Assembly: GCA_003170135.1 (NCBI GenBank)
Contig: PMZR01000139.1
Coordinates: 1 to 61,330, forward strand
Reading direction: 5' to 3'
Length of the DNA: 61,330 nt
DNA from: Acidobacteriota bacterium
GTDB lineage: Bacteria; Acidobacteriota; Vicinamibacteria; Vicinamibacterales; Fen-181
Shown: in pieces, positions 43,840-51,410 of the stretch
How the letters are laid out: each line of letters opens with the position of its first letter
Numbering within the stretch: position 1 is the stretch's first letter
Position numbers and translations under genes: made by a program
The notes under the pieces: model-generated
What the model saw: only the letters and a program-made list of their open reading frames with translations
What the model was told of the DNA's origin: nothing
Databases searched by the model: none

Positions 43840-44397
43840 GTGGCGGAGTTAAGGGAGATCCCGAAGCGTGCGGCCTACAAGGCGGCTGAGGTGTGCGAGA
43901 TCGCGCGCATCCAGCCCTATGTGCTGCGGTCCTGGGAGTCGGAATTCCCGACGCTCGGGACGGTGCGCGACGGCACGCGGATCTACCGGCGGTCCGATCT
44001 CGCGCAGGTGCTGCGCATCAGGCAGTTGGTGTTCGACCAGGGTCTCACGCTGGCCGGCGCCAGGCGGCGCCTGGAAGCCGACACCGAGCCGCAGCCCGAG
44101 CTGCCGCTCGAGGAGTTCGTCACCCCCGACATGAAGCAGCGGATCGATTGCGTGAAGCAGGGCCTGCAGGACCTGCTGGCGATCCTCGGCGGCGGACCGA
44201 CCAGTCCTGAAACGCGGCACGCCGATGCATCTGCCGGCGCCGGCGAGGCGTGCGCGCCCGCGGCTTCGGCCGATGCCGCGACGGCGCCGCGCAAGACGAG
44301 CGGCGGCACACGGTCGCAGACCGGCGGCGGTACGCGGTCGAAGGGGAATCGCCAATGTGCGGCGGTTCCGGCCGCGAGACGGCGTGTGATAAAGTAA
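43840..44397 (+). CDS. MerR-family transcriptional regulator
   Basis: The N-terminal winged helix-turn-helix reads KRAAYKAAEVCEIARIQPYV, then LRSWESEFPTLGTVRDGTRI and YRRSDLAQVLRIRQLVFDQG. This matches MerR proteins of the type often found next to der, IHF and tRNA genes. After about residue 110 the protein is low-complexity, Ala/Thr/Gly-rich, and probably disordered. No ligand-binding domain is visible. The GTG start has a weak purine-rich leader. The end lies seven bases before tRNA-Pro. Confidence 0.85.
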   Translation: MAELREIPKRAAYKAAEVCEIARIQPYVLRSWESEFPTLGTVRDGTRIYRRSDLAQVLRIRQLVFDQGLTLAGARRRLEADTEPQPELPLEEFVTPDMKQRIDCVKQGLQDLLAILGGGPTSPETRHADASAGAGEACAPAASADAATAPRKTSGGTRSQTGGGTRSKGNRQCAAVPAARRRVIK

Positions 44398-44404
44398 ATC
44401 GGTT

Positions 44405-44482
44405 CGGGGCGTAGCGCAGCCTGGCTAGCGCGCTTGCTTGGGGTGCAAGAGGTCCCGGGTTCGAATCCCGGCGCCCCGACCA
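44405..44482 (+). tRNA. tRNA-Pro (anticodon GGG)
   Basis: The acceptor stem CGGGGCG (44405-44411) pairs with CGCCCCG (44472-44478). An A discriminator and an encoded CCA follow (44480-44482). The anticodon arm CTTGC-TTGGGGT-GCAAG puts GGG in the anticodon. The T arm is CCGGGTTCGAATCCCGG. It is the integration target: the 45 bases from the anticodon loop to CCA recur exactly at 58598-58642. Confidence 0.95.
44438..44482 (+). repeat. attL core (45 bp, within tRNA-Pro)
   Basis: This direct repeat covers the anticodon loop through CCA of the functional tRNA gene. It is identical over 45 bases to 58598-58642; the flanks differ on both sides. Confidence 0.9.
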
Positions 44483-44486
44483 CATT

Positions 44487-45464
44487 TCACCTCTCACCTT
44501 GCAACGTTCTTGCAACGCCGGCGGCCCTCGCGCCGGCGTTTCGTGTTTCTGCCTGCTTCGCGCGATGTCGTCGCATTCGCCATCGCGTCGCACACGGACT
44601 CTTGTCCTGACCGGTGCGTGGTGGGCAGTGGGTTTGCCGTCGGTGGGTCTGGATGAACAGGCCGCCGCACCCCGGTGTCTCGCATCTGGCGACGCACCCG
44701 CCGGCCGCCGCGTCCGCCAGGTGCGTGTAGACCGATTCAATCAGGCTGACTCCGCCCCAGAAGTTGAGCAGACCACGTTCGTCCCCCCGCCATTTTAGGT
44801 CCCGGTGCACGCCCGCCATGTTTAGGACGACCGTGTCCGCGAGCAATCGAGCGACGCCCTCACGCGGCGCGAGGCCACTCACCCCACTGTTGTTGTAGTC
44901 GTCCACGGGATAGAAGAGAGAGAGGCCGCGCTGGGGGGCTGGTGTTATCCGCCTTCCCTTGGCATCGATGTGCACGCGTTCCAGGCCACTGGGGTTGTGC
45001 GTTGGCCGGTCGTAAGTGGTCGCGCGAATCGCATACCGCTGAGGAAACACATCGCGCAGCGTTTGCAGGCCATCACCCGATTTGTTCTGCAACGCAACGA
45101 TCGCAGCGAGACACCAAGCTACCGTCCGCGCGTGCGCCTCAATCCAAGCGAGCGTCTCATCGTACACATGTGCCACGGCGCGCCGCACGTCCTTCGCTGC
45201 TGCTGGCGCGCCACCGTGGACGCGGAGTTCATAGAGTCCGAGACGCCCGTACGCGCCGATGAATTCCCGGAGCGCGGCCTCTCCGGCGAGCGTTGACGCG
45301 AGTTGCGAGGGCAGCTCGCTGTGCTCGGACGGCGCGTAGATGCGCGTCTCGTTACGATCCACGCACAACCATCCGCCTTCGATTTTGAAGGGTCCGACGC
45401 CCCACAGGTCTGCGCGGCCTCTTTCTTCTGCGCGCTCGATCTCTGATCGTTCCCATCTCGGCAT
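44487..45464 (-). CDS. CGNR-like zinc-finger protein of unknown function (possible cargo)
   Basis: The 325-residue protein is the only minus-strand gene of the element and ends four bases from attL. The body is unrecognised: it has an acidic N-terminus, an AWIEAHARTVAWCLAAIVAL helix in the middle and a GLSLFYPVDDYNNSGVSGLA segment. Near the C-terminus CETPGCGGLFIQTHRRQTHC, with further Cys about ten residues on, and a basic WRMRRHRAK tail resemble the CGNR zinc finger. That finger accompanies ABATE-type domains in stress or regulatory proteins. Placement at the tRNA edge, divergent from the repressor, fits a cargo gene such as defence or immunity, which is inference. Confidence 0.6.
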   Translation of the reverse strand: MPRWERSEIERAEERGRADLWGVGPFKIEGGWLCVDRNETRIYAPSEHSELPSQLASTLAGEAALREFIGAYGRLGLYELRVHGGAPAAAKDVRRAVAHVYDETLAWIEAHARTVAWCLAAIVALQNKSGDGLQTLRDVFPQRYAIRATTYDRPTHNPSGLERVHIDAKGRRITPAPQRGLSLFYPVDDYNNSGVSGLAPREGVARLLADTVVLNMAGVHRDLKWRGDERGLLNFWGGVSLIESVYTHLADAAAGGCVARCETPGCGGLFIQTHRRQTHCPPRTGQDKSPCATRWRMRRHRAKQAETRNAGARAAGVARTLQGER

Positions 45465-45505
45465 TGGCTGCTTTGCTCTCGCCTTATGTGACGCTATCGT
45501 TCCCG

Positions 45506-45534
45506 TGGACAGCGTTACGATTCGATTTTAAACT
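45506..45534 (+). promoter_or_regulatory. candidate promoter for the repressor operon of the element
   Basis: TGGACA (45506-45511) and TAAACT (45529-45534) are 17 bases apart in the AT-rich 45465-45581 spacer between the divergent zinc-finger gene and the XRE gene. Confidence 0.35.
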
Positions 45535-45581
45535 CTACCACAAATGGGCCATGGACCATGCACAAGGAGGCGTTACACCTC

Positions 45582-45791
45582 ATGTTGAGAATGAAAGCCG
45601 AGCGATTGAGATTCGGATGGTCACAGGCGCGACTTGCTGCGGCCGCTGTCGTGGGCGCGGCCGAAGTCAGCCGGATTGAGACCGGCCGACTGAGACCCTA
45701 TCCAGGACAGGTCGAGGCGCTAGCTCGGGCGCTCTACCTGCAGCCGGAAGAGCTGCTCGTGGAAGTCGGCGACAACTCCGCCGCCGCGTAA
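45582..45791 (+). CDS. XRE-family helix-turn-helix regulator
   Basis: The 69-residue protein has a single Cro/CI-type HTH: MKAERLRFGWSQARLAAAAV, then VGAAEVSRIETGRLRPYPGQ and VEALARALYLQPEELL. ATG 45582 is chosen because AAGGAGG at 45564-45570 is 11 bases upstream; an earlier in-frame ATG at 45558 would place that site inside the coding region. It has no protease-like or oligomerisation domain, so it is more like a small Cro or satellite-type repressor. It heads the rightward early operon. Confidence 0.85.
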   Translation: MLRMKAERLRFGWSQARLAAAAVVGAAEVSRIETGRLRPYPGQVEALARALYLQPEELLVEVGDNSAAA

Positions 45792-45804
45792 GGGAGTGGG
45801 CCAC

Positions 45805-46068
45805 ATGCCTGGAACCGAGGACGCGCGCGAGGTCACAACCGACAGCAGCGGTGCAGACGTCTGCACGCCGCCGGCGCCCACGCCCTGGCTCACGGCGTGC
45901 GAAGCGGCGGCTTACATCAAGGTCGGCGACAAGTGCATCTACCGGGAGGTGCGTGCCGGCCGACTGAGAGCCGCGCGCGTCGGCGGGCGGCGCGAATTGC
46001 GGTTCCGCGCCGCCTGGCTCGACGAGTATCTCGATCGCAGCGCTGCCCCCGTGGAGATCCACCGATGA
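45805..46068 (+). CDS. AlpA/excisionase-type winged-helix DNA-binding protein
   Basis: After a 30-residue disordered start, the segment TPWLTACEAAAYIKVGDKCI continues into YREVRAGRLRAARVGGRREL and RFRAAWLDEYLDR. It matches the MerR-like excisionase-family HTH. ATG 45805 is preceded by AGGGAG (45791-45796) with eight bases spacing. One copy of the dispersed palindrome (45851-45866) lies inside the coding sequence, read as ADVCT. The stop overlaps the next ATG. Possible roles are transcription activation of the element or excision. Confidence 0.8.
   Translation: MPGTEDAREVTTDSSGADVCTPPAPTPWLTACEAAAYIKVGDKCIYREVRAGRLRAARVGGRRELRFRAAWLDEYLDRSAAPVEIHR
45851..45866. repeat. dispersed palindrome copy 1, GTGCAGACGTCTGCAC
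   Basis: A perfect 16-bp palindrome lies inside the AlpA-like gene, upstream of its HTH region. The identical sequence recurs at 48982, 49762, 50697 and 56123. Confidence 0.9.
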
Positions 46069-46373
46069 CCGCGGCGCCTAAAGGGGCTGCTCGCCTATCC
46101 AGCCATGTCGTCGCCGGCGAGGAAAAGCCCGGACTCACGGCCCTCGCGGCGTGCGCGCTTCTCGTCGATCAGGCAAGGCAACTGAGCAACGCGAACCGCG
46201 CGATCGCGGCGCTCGAGGCAGAGCGAGCGTTCTTCCGCGACATGGCGCTGGCCGCGGTTCATCTTCTCCACGACCAGGACGTTGCTCTCGGGGCCGCGGC
46301 ACGCCTCAACAGCGAGCTGCGCGACGAACTCCGCCGCTACAGCGCGAGGGCCGTTCGTGAGGTCGCTGCATGA
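46065..46373 (+). CDS. hypothetical helical protein
   Basis: The 102-residue protein has one long predicted helix from about residue 28 to the end (ALVDQARQLSNANRAIAALE and onward). It has heptad-like spacing, so a coiled-coil or dimerising partner is plausible. No family is recognised. It overlaps both neighbours (ATGA on each side), so it is translated with the AlpA-like protein and the helicase. That suggests a role in replication or its control. Confidence 0.6.
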   Translation: MTAAPKGAARLSSHVVAGEEKPGLTALAACALLVDQARQLSNANRAIAALEAERAFFRDMALAAVHLLHDQDVALGAAARLNSELRDELRRYSARAVREVAA

Positions 46374-47836
46374 CCGCGCGGCGAAAATCGATCGCGGACC
46401 TAGCGCGGCCCGATACGTTCCGAGGCGCCGGCGGGTCCGGCAATCCCGACCATCTCACCGACTTGGGGGCCGCAGAACGGTTCGCCTTCAAGCACGGCCG
46501 TGAACTTCGCTATGACCATCGCCGTGGCATGTGGCTCCGCTGGGCGTCGCACCGCTTTCAGCCTGACGCTGACCAGGCGATCGTGCGCATCGCCGGAACC
46601 TTCGCGCGAGATCTGCAACGCGAAGCGCTCTTCATTCCAGAACTCGAGAGACGCGACCGTGTCGTGCGATGGGCGATCGGCCTCGAGCGTCGGAGCGCCC
46701 TCGATAACACGCTGGTCCTGGCGCGCGCGATGGCGCCGATTGCCGACTCCGGCGAGCGGTGGGATCGCGACCCATGGCTATTCGGCGCTCTCAACGGTGT
46801 GGTCCCTCTGAAGACGGGCGAGCTGCGGGACGGTCGGCCCGACGATCGCGTCACGATGAGCGCAGCAGTGGAATACCACGCCGACGCGAAGTGCCCCCGC
46901 TGGGAGCAGGCGATCGGCGAGATCTTTGATGGCGACAGCGAATTGATCGGATTCATTCAGCGCGCGGTTGGCTACAGTCTGACGGGGATCACGACCGAAC
47001 AGATCCTGTTCATCTGCTACGGGACGGGCGCCAACGGCAAGGGCACGTTTCTCAACACGCTCGCGCGGCTGCTTGGCGATTACGCCTTCAACATGCCGTT
47101 CGCGACCGTCGAGATGCATCAGCGCGCCGCGATCCCAAACGACCTGGCGGCGCTCGTCTCGCGGCGCCTGGTCATCGCGAGCGAGACGAACGACGGCGCG
47201 AGGCTCAACGAGGCGCGCGTCAAGGCGCTCACGGGTTGCGACCCGATCACTGCCCGGTTCCTGCATTCGGAGTTCTTCACGTTCGAACCGGTGGCGAAGT
47301 TCTGGCTCGCGGTGAATCACAAGCCGACGGTGCGCGATGACAGCCACGGATTCTGGCGCCGCGTGCGCCTGGTCCCGTTCACGCGCACGTTCGCCGTGAA
47401 TCCAAACCTCGGGCGTGAACTCGAGGCGGAGCGGGAGGGCATCCTGGCATGGGCCGTTCGTGGATGCCTGGCCTGGCAGCAGCAGGGCTTGTTGGTGCCG
47501 CTCGCCGTGGCGGGTGCGACCTCGGAATACCAGGCCGACAGCGACCCGCTGTATGGCTTTCTTGAGGAGTCCTGCGAGCAGCGCCCGGACGCGCAGGCAC
47601 GGGCCAGCGAACTCGCGTCGGCCTATCGTGCATGGGCCGACCGGCAAGGCCTCGGCGACCGAGAGCGCCTAAATGCAACGCTCTTTGGACGCAGGATGGC
47701 GGAGCGGTTCCAGAGGGCGAAAGTGCGGGCCGGCCTCGTCTACCGCGGCATCGGAATTCGAGACGAAATGACGGGGCGGTTGGCTGGCCTGTCCCCCTCC
47801 GCACCGCCCCCCGGTGTCGGAAGTGCGCAGGGTTGA
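46370..47836 (+). CDS. D5/P4-type SF3 replicative helicase
   Basis: The 488-residue product matches the C-terminal region of phage/plasmid P4-family primases. A D5-N-like region lies at about 85-200. The SF3 ATPase has Walker A CYGTGANGKGTFLNTLARLL, Walker B-like LVIASETNDG and sensor-like LAVNHKP. HGFWRRVRLVPFTRTF follows and then the D5 C-terminal winged region with YGFLEESCEQRPDAQARASE. The first 80 residues are not a recognisable Toprim or prim-pol domain, so the primase activity is either absent or elsewhere. It likely unwinds the element's origin. Confidence 0.88.
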   Translation: MTARRKSIADLARPDTFRGAGGSGNPDHLTDLGAAERFAFKHGRELRYDHRRGMWLRWASHRFQPDADQAIVRIAGTFARDLQREALFIPELERRDRVVRWAIGLERRSALDNTLVLARAMAPIADSGERWDRDPWLFGALNGVVPLKTGELRDGRPDDRVTMSAAVEYHADAKCPRWEQAIGEIFDGDSELIGFIQRAVGYSLTGITTEQILFICYGTGANGKGTFLNTLARLLGDYAFNMPFATVEMHQRAAIPNDLAALVSRRLVIASETNDGARLNEARVKALTGCDPITARFLHSEFFTFEPVAKFWLAVNHKPTVRDDSHGFWRRVRLVPFTRTFAVNPNLGRELEAEREGILAWAVRGCLAWQQQGLLVPLAVAGATSEYQADSDPLYGFLEESCEQRPDAQARASELASAYRAWADRQGLGDRERLNATLFGRRMAERFQRAKVRAGLVYRGIGIRDEMTGRLAGLSPSAPPPGVGSAQG

Positions 47837-48150
47837 TAGGCCCGGTTTCATTGGTTCGGTGCATGGTTCGGAGGTCGTTTCAATGTACTTCCTATATAGA
47901 AGTCCTCGCGTAGACAACATAGAAATTGACTGCACACCCTGCACACCCTGCACACCGAACCGGCGAAAGTCGGCTGCGTGCGGAACGACAGCGGCGCTCA
48001 GGTCGATTCCCTGGCAGATGTTGCAGACGGACTAAACGACCAAGAGGGAGGGGGATTCGCAATCTCTACGGACCGCCTCCTCCGAGACCGCTCCGGCCCC
48101 CAACGCTCGTGGAATGAAGGCGCCAGATTTCAAGCAGAGTGAACCTGAGC
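47837..48150. promoter_or_regulatory. noncoding region with AT-rich patch and direct repeats, candidate origin
   Basis: This 314-base stretch between the helicase and the first TerS gene has no credible gene. It contains an AT-rich segment (about 47880-47930) with a TATATAG core, followed directly by three tandem CTGCACACC units (47930-47956). GGTTCGG occurs several times nearby. Proximity to an SF3 helicase suggests a replication origin or a control region for the late operon. Confidence 0.45.
47930..47956 (+). repeat. three tandem 9-bp repeats (CTGCACACC)
   Basis: Three exact, abutting copies of CTGCACACC are present. The CTGCAC core equals one arm of the element's dispersed palindrome, so the same protein might recognise both. 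The repeat is the best iteron candidate in the window. Confidence 0.8.
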
Positions 48151-48672
48151 ATGGGAATCCCAGAACTGCCACTTGACGGAACGTCGCCCGGCGCGGCGAG
48201 GCAGGCAGTCGGCGACCAGGCTGGGCCCGCGACGCCAGATTCCGCTGGGCTCGGCCCCGCGTTGAGCGGCGAAGAAATGGACCGCCGAGCGCGGGAAGCG
48301 AGCGAGCGAATGAGGCAGTTGGACGAGCGACAGCGGGCCGAGCGGCGGGCGAAAGTCAAGCCGCTCTCGCCGGCGGCGAGATCGCTCCGCGCGGCGATCA
48401 TCAAGGAATACCCCAGCCTCAAAGACGATTCTGCCGCCATGTCGTATCTCGCCGCGGCGATGAAGGCATACGACCTGGCTGAGGACGCACAGGCCGAGGT
48501 CGATGCAGACGGTCTGACCGTCAAGGATCGCTACGGCAAACCGCGGGCGCATCCGGCGCTGAAAATTCTTCGCGATGCTCGCGCGGAATATCTCTTCTTC
48601 ATGAAAGCCATGAACCTCGACCTGGAACCGCTGCAGGATGGCCCTGGACGGCCGCCAGGGCACGGCCACTGA
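48151..48672 (+). CDS. P27-like phage terminase small subunit
   Basis: TerS proteins recognise the packaging site. After a disordered 40 residues, helices follow with LSPAARSLRAAIIKEYPSLK, then SYLAAAMKAYDLAEDAQAEV. The family's box DGLTVKDRYGKPRAHPALKI precedes LRDARAEYLFFMKAMNLDLEP. The hallmark is a glycine-rich turn, then a short strand, HPA and a leucine-rich helix. ATG 48151 or GTG 48139 could start it; neither has a good ribosome site. The following gene is a paralogue. No large subunit follows, which is abnormal for a complete phage. Confidence 0.7.
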   Translation: MGIPELPLDGTSPGAARQAVGDQAGPATPDSAGLGPALSGEEMDRRAREASERMRQLDERQRAERRAKVKPLSPAARSLRAAIIKEYPSLKDDSAAMSYLAAAMKAYDLAEDAQAEVDADGLTVKDRYGKPRAHPALKILRDARAEYLFFMKAMNLDLEPLQDGPGRPPGHGH

Positions 48673-49028
48673 TGCGAAACGAACGTTCGACAGAGGCGCA
48701 GGCGTTGTGGGCTGGCGTAATTCGGGAGCATCCCGATGTGCTCGACAAGCCGGCGGCGCTCGGACATCTGCAGGCGGCGTGCGAGGCGCAGGACCAGGTG
48801 CGCGCGGCGCAACGCCGGATCGACATCGACGGGCAGATCATCGCGAACCAGCACGGGGAACCGCGGGCACATCCGGCGCTGCGGGCGCTGCTTCGCGCCA
48901 ACCGGCAGTTGCTCGCGAGCCTGGCGGCCTTGAGGGCCAACTGGGTGCCGGCGCGACCACAGCGCCGGAGTCGGAGCGATCGTGCAGACGTCTGCACGCC
49001 AAACTGCTTCTCGGGAGGCGGTCACTGA
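48672..49028 (+). CDS. second P27-like terminase small subunit
   Basis: The 118-residue product has the same plan as its upstream neighbour: STEAQALWAGVIREHPDVLD, then AALGHLQAACEAQDQVRAAQ, and DGQIIANQHGEPRAHPALRA followed by a leucine-rich helix. The C-terminal 25 residues are unrelated and contain palindrome copy 2 (ADVCT). It begins in an ATGA overlap with the first gene and overlaps the protease gene. A tandem, diverged TerS pair may bind two different DNA sites. Confidence 0.62.
   Translation: MRNERSTEAQALWAGVIREHPDVLDKPAALGHLQAACEAQDQVRAAQRRIDIDGQIIANQHGEPRAHPALRALLRANRQLLASLAALRANWVPARPQRRSRSDRADVCTPNCFSGGGH
48982..48997. repeat. dispersed palindrome copy 2
   Basis: The 16-bp core, extended to 18 symmetric bases (48981-48998), lies in the last codons of the second TerS gene. 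Confidence 0.9.
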
Positions 49029-49747
49029 TGCCGGCCATGTCGAGATCAGACGGTATCCCGGCCGTCGCCGGTGCGCGCGGTTCGACCGCCACGCGCTACG
49101 GCGTCGCGAATACGACGATCGCGATCGGTCTCGAGACCGTCCTCTGCGGCCTGGCCGCCCCGTTCAACGTGCAGGTACCGTCGACACACGGTGGTCTTCT
49201 GGAGTTTCGGCCGGGCGCCTTCGCTGAGGCGATCAGGCGCAACCGCGTGTCGTTATTGCTCGAGCACGCCGCAACGTCGCCGACGATCGCGACGACGTCC
49301 GATCAGACGCTGGATCTGTGGGAAGGCGCGGACGGGCTCATGTTCCGGATGAACCCTCCCACAAGCCTGGCGGCAACGACGGTCCTCGGGCGCGCGCGGC
49401 GCGACGCCTTCGCGGGAGTCTCCATCGGTTTCCGCCTGTGTGCGTCGGTTTTCGTCGAGACCGAGGGACTCCATTCCTGCCGCTCGGCCGATCTGGTCGA
49501 GGTCTCGCTCGTGTCGAAGCAGGGCGTTGGGCCGACGTTCGCGGGCACGTGGGTCCGCGTGATGTCTTTGCGGGACTCGTGGCGCTTGGAGGCCGCGGCA
49601 AAGGTCGACGTCGCGATGGTGTCGTCACGAAACGTCTCGTATGGCGGGTTACGGGGCTATCTCCGCGCGGACGCGGTCTATCGAGTGGATGTGAGCCTCG
49701 CGCGGATGCTTGTCTCGGCTGGGTGGGCGACGCTGGTGGTGAGATAG
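49028..49747 (+). CDS. HK97-type prohead maturation protease
   Basis: The 239-residue product shows the family pattern: TVLCGLAAPFNVQVPSTHGG, EFRPGAFAEAIRR, LLLEHAATSPTIATTSDQTL (conserved His), GLMFRMNPP, and the serine segment RRDAFAGVSIGF followed by VEVSLV. These proteases cut scaffold and capsid precursors during phage head assembly. It is translationally coupled to the second TerS. A portal gene would normally precede and a major capsid gene follow; neither is present. The C-terminal 60 residues are unusual for the family. Confidence 0.8.
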   Translation: MPAMSRSDGIPAVAGARGSTATRYGVANTTIAIGLETVLCGLAAPFNVQVPSTHGGLLEFRPGAFAEAIRRNRVSLLLEHAATSPTIATTSDQTLDLWEGADGLMFRMNPPTSLAATTVLGRARRDAFAGVSIGFRLCASVFVETEGLHSCRSADLVEVSLVSKQGVGPTFAGTWVRVMSLRDSWRLEAAAKVDVAMVSSRNVSYGGLRGYLRADAVYRVDVSLARMLVSAGWATLVVR

Positions 49748-49761
49748 CGAAACGAGGAACC

Positions 49762-49777
49762 GTGCAGACGTCTGCAC
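49762..49777. repeat. dispersed palindrome copy 3
   Basis: A 16-bp perfect palindrome lies 14 bases after the protease stop, in the 118-base spacer before the next gene. Confidence 0.9.
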
Positions 49778-49865
49778 AAGACGTGCGGCGGCCGAGCCGC
49801 CGGCGAAGAACGCAATGACGATTGGCTCCGGGTCAGACGGGCCTGGCGGCCAGGAGGTGAGAGAC

Positions 49866-50654
49866 ATGTCCGAAGTAGGCAGGAACGGCGACAACGCGAG
49901 TGTGTCGTTGCGCCCGATCGACGAGGACCCGGTCGTTGTGACGGCCTCGGAGTTACTAGAGGCCAGCCGGACGGCGAGCGAGCGGGTCACGGCCGCACTC
50001 GCGGAGGCGCGAACGACGGCGGCTCGCGAAGAGGACGCGGAGATCGACCGGCGTATGCGCGGGGAACCGGCCGGCGCCACAGCCCGGGCGGCGGCACTCG
50101 CGTTGAGGGCCTGCGAGAGCGAGGCCTCCGTTACCGACCAGGTGCTCGAGCGCGCGACGCGGCGTCTAGCCGCGGTGCGTGTCGACGCGGCCGCGCGGCT
50201 GGAAGCGCAGTTTCGGCAGCTCCAGGATGAAGACATCCGCGACTTAGATCGAGCGCTCGCGGCCGTCGCGGCCGTGAACACTCGCCTGGTCGAACGGCAG
50301 CGCCAGGCGCAGGCGGTGGGGCTGTCGCCCATGCTTGCACACTGGATGGAATTTACACGGACGAACAGCCACGGCCGGTGCCGGTACGACTACTGGGTGC
50401 TGATGGTCCAGGCTCGCCTGGGAGATCTCGGCATCGGCCACGCCCAGATGTGGGAAGAGCCGCCGTCGTGCTTGGCTACGATGTCGCAAGCGGCGACGAG
50501 CCGAACGTGTCGTCAGCTCGATCCGAGCCAGTGTCGGTTCGCCCCCGGGAAGGATGAGGTGCTGCCGACCATCGCGCCGGACACGACGCTTGGCGCACGG
50601 CTGAGTGTCGAAGACGTGGCGCGCCGCCAGCGCCTCCGCACGGCCTCGCGCTGA
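49866..50654 (+). CDS. hypothetical coiled-coil protein in the head-gene position
   Basis: ATG 49866 is chosen because AGGAGG at 49852-49857 lies eight bases upstream. Residues 30-165 are dominated by Ala, Arg and Glu with heptad spacing, consistent with a long coiled coil. The C-terminal part has GRCRYDYWVLMVQARLGD and a Cys-containing segment, then LSVEDVARRQRLRTASR. I recognise no family. It occupies the position of a scaffold or capsid gene between the protease and tail genes, but I see no capsid signature. Confidence 0.6.
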   Translation: MSEVGRNGDNASVSLRPIDEDPVVVTASELLEASRTASERVTAALAEARTTAAREEDAEIDRRMRGEPAGATARAAALALRACESEASVTDQVLERATRRLAAVRVDAAARLEAQFRQLQDEDIRDLDRALAAVAAVNTRLVERQRQAQAVGLSPMLAHWMEFTRTNSHGRCRYDYWVLMVQARLGDLGIGHAQMWEEPPSCLATMSQAATSRTCRQLDPSQCRFAPGKDEVLPTIAPDTTLGARLSVEDVARRQRLRTASR

Positions 50655-50692
50655 AGGCCTGGCCCCCATGCAAGGCGCGAAAAGCGTTCGGT

Positions 50693-50716
50693 CTGAGTGC
50701 AGACGTCTGCACTCAG
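50693..50716. repeat. dispersed palindrome copy 4, extended to 24 bp
   Basis: The 16-bp core (50697-50712) is extended by four further symmetric pairs on each side. It lies between two genes. Confidence 0.9.
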
Positions 50717-50736
50717 GACCCTGTGAGGCCAAGTAG

Positions 50737-51153
50737 ATGAGCGACGACGGCGCAACATGCCCGCGCCAGGCCTGGTTCGGGTCCCTTTGTGGGCCCGTGG
50801 TGTTGTGGCGCCGGCGCTTGAATCACCCGGGCAGTGACGATTTGCTCTGCGCCGTGATGGGCGTCGCGCCCGGGGCGTTTCTCCTGGCGCTGGTTGTCGG
50901 CACTTCATCGCGCGGGTGGCGCGCGCTTGACTGTGTCTCGGGCGGGCTCGATGCCCTGGTCGCCGATGCAGCCCGATTCGACGATTTGGCGGCGCATTTT
51001 CGGCCCGCGCGCGTCTGTGACGACATGGCCCCCGCCAGCGACCTATGGGAACTCTGCTCGTTGATGCGCGCGATCGCCTCACGGGCGCCGCGGTGCGTTG
51101 CCGTCAGGCCGCAGGCACAACGCGGAACGCCGCCCACGCGGCCACGTCGGTGA
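50737..51153 (+). CDS. hypothetical protein, weakly supported
   Basis: The 138-residue reading begins at an ATG with GAGG about nine bases upstream. It is rich in Ala, Arg, Cys and Trp (GATCPRQAWFGSLCGPVV, ASDLWELCSLMRAIASR). The final 20 residues are Pro/Arg-rich. No family is recognised. It fills an otherwise empty slot in a tightly packed late operon, which is the main reason to keep it. An antisense reading over the same bases is possible. Confidence 0.35.
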   Translation: MSDDGATCPRQAWFGSLCGPVVLWRRRLNHPGSDDLLCAVMGVAPGAFLLALVVGTSSRGWRALDCVSGGLDALVADAARFDDLAAHFRPARVCDDMAPASDLWELCSLMRAIASRAPRCVAVRPQAQRGTPPTRPRR

Positions 51154-51170
51154 ATGGGAGAGTGAAGACC

Positions 51171-51410
51171 ATGACTGTGATTGCGCCAGGCAGAATCGAA
51201 ACGAGACTCACGGTGCCGGTCGGGCGGCAGGGCCGGCCATCGCTCGGTGACTCCGGGGCGCATATCTGCGTCCGGCGGTGTCGGGACTGCGGATGCCAGT
51301 TCGAGGTGTCGATCGCGATCGACGTGGCTCTGACGCCGGCGCTCTTCGCTGAAACGCCGAGGTGCGCACCGTGCGCCAGGCGCGCTCCGGCGGTCGAGGA
51401 GCTGGTCTAG
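51171..51410 (+). CDS. small zinc-ribbon-like protein
   Basis: The 79-residue product from ATG 51171 has GGGAG at 51156-51160. Cysteines are arranged CVRRCRDCGCQF and PRCAPCARR, which suggests a four-Cys metal-binding knuckle around a short beta segment (EVSIAIDVAL). The stop TAG shares its last base with the next gene's GTG. Such small Cys proteins are common in phage head-tail regions but no function is known. Confidence 0.6.
   Translation: MTVIAPGRIETRLTVPVGRQGRPSLGDSGAHICVRRCRDCGCQFEVSIAIDVALTPALFAETPRCAPCARRAPAVEELV

Noticed and set aside
45558..45581. Upstream ATG start for the XRE regulator
   Set aside because: It would put the AAGGAGG ribosome site inside the coding region; ATG 45582 is better spaced.
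47930..47956. Possible CRISPR from the CTGCACACC units
   Set aside because: Only 9 bases each, directly abutting, without spacers.
50823..51263. Minus-strand frame opposite the weak gene at 50737
   Set aside because: The late operon is entirely plus-strand and the minus reading has no ribosome site or motif, though the plus gene is itself weak.
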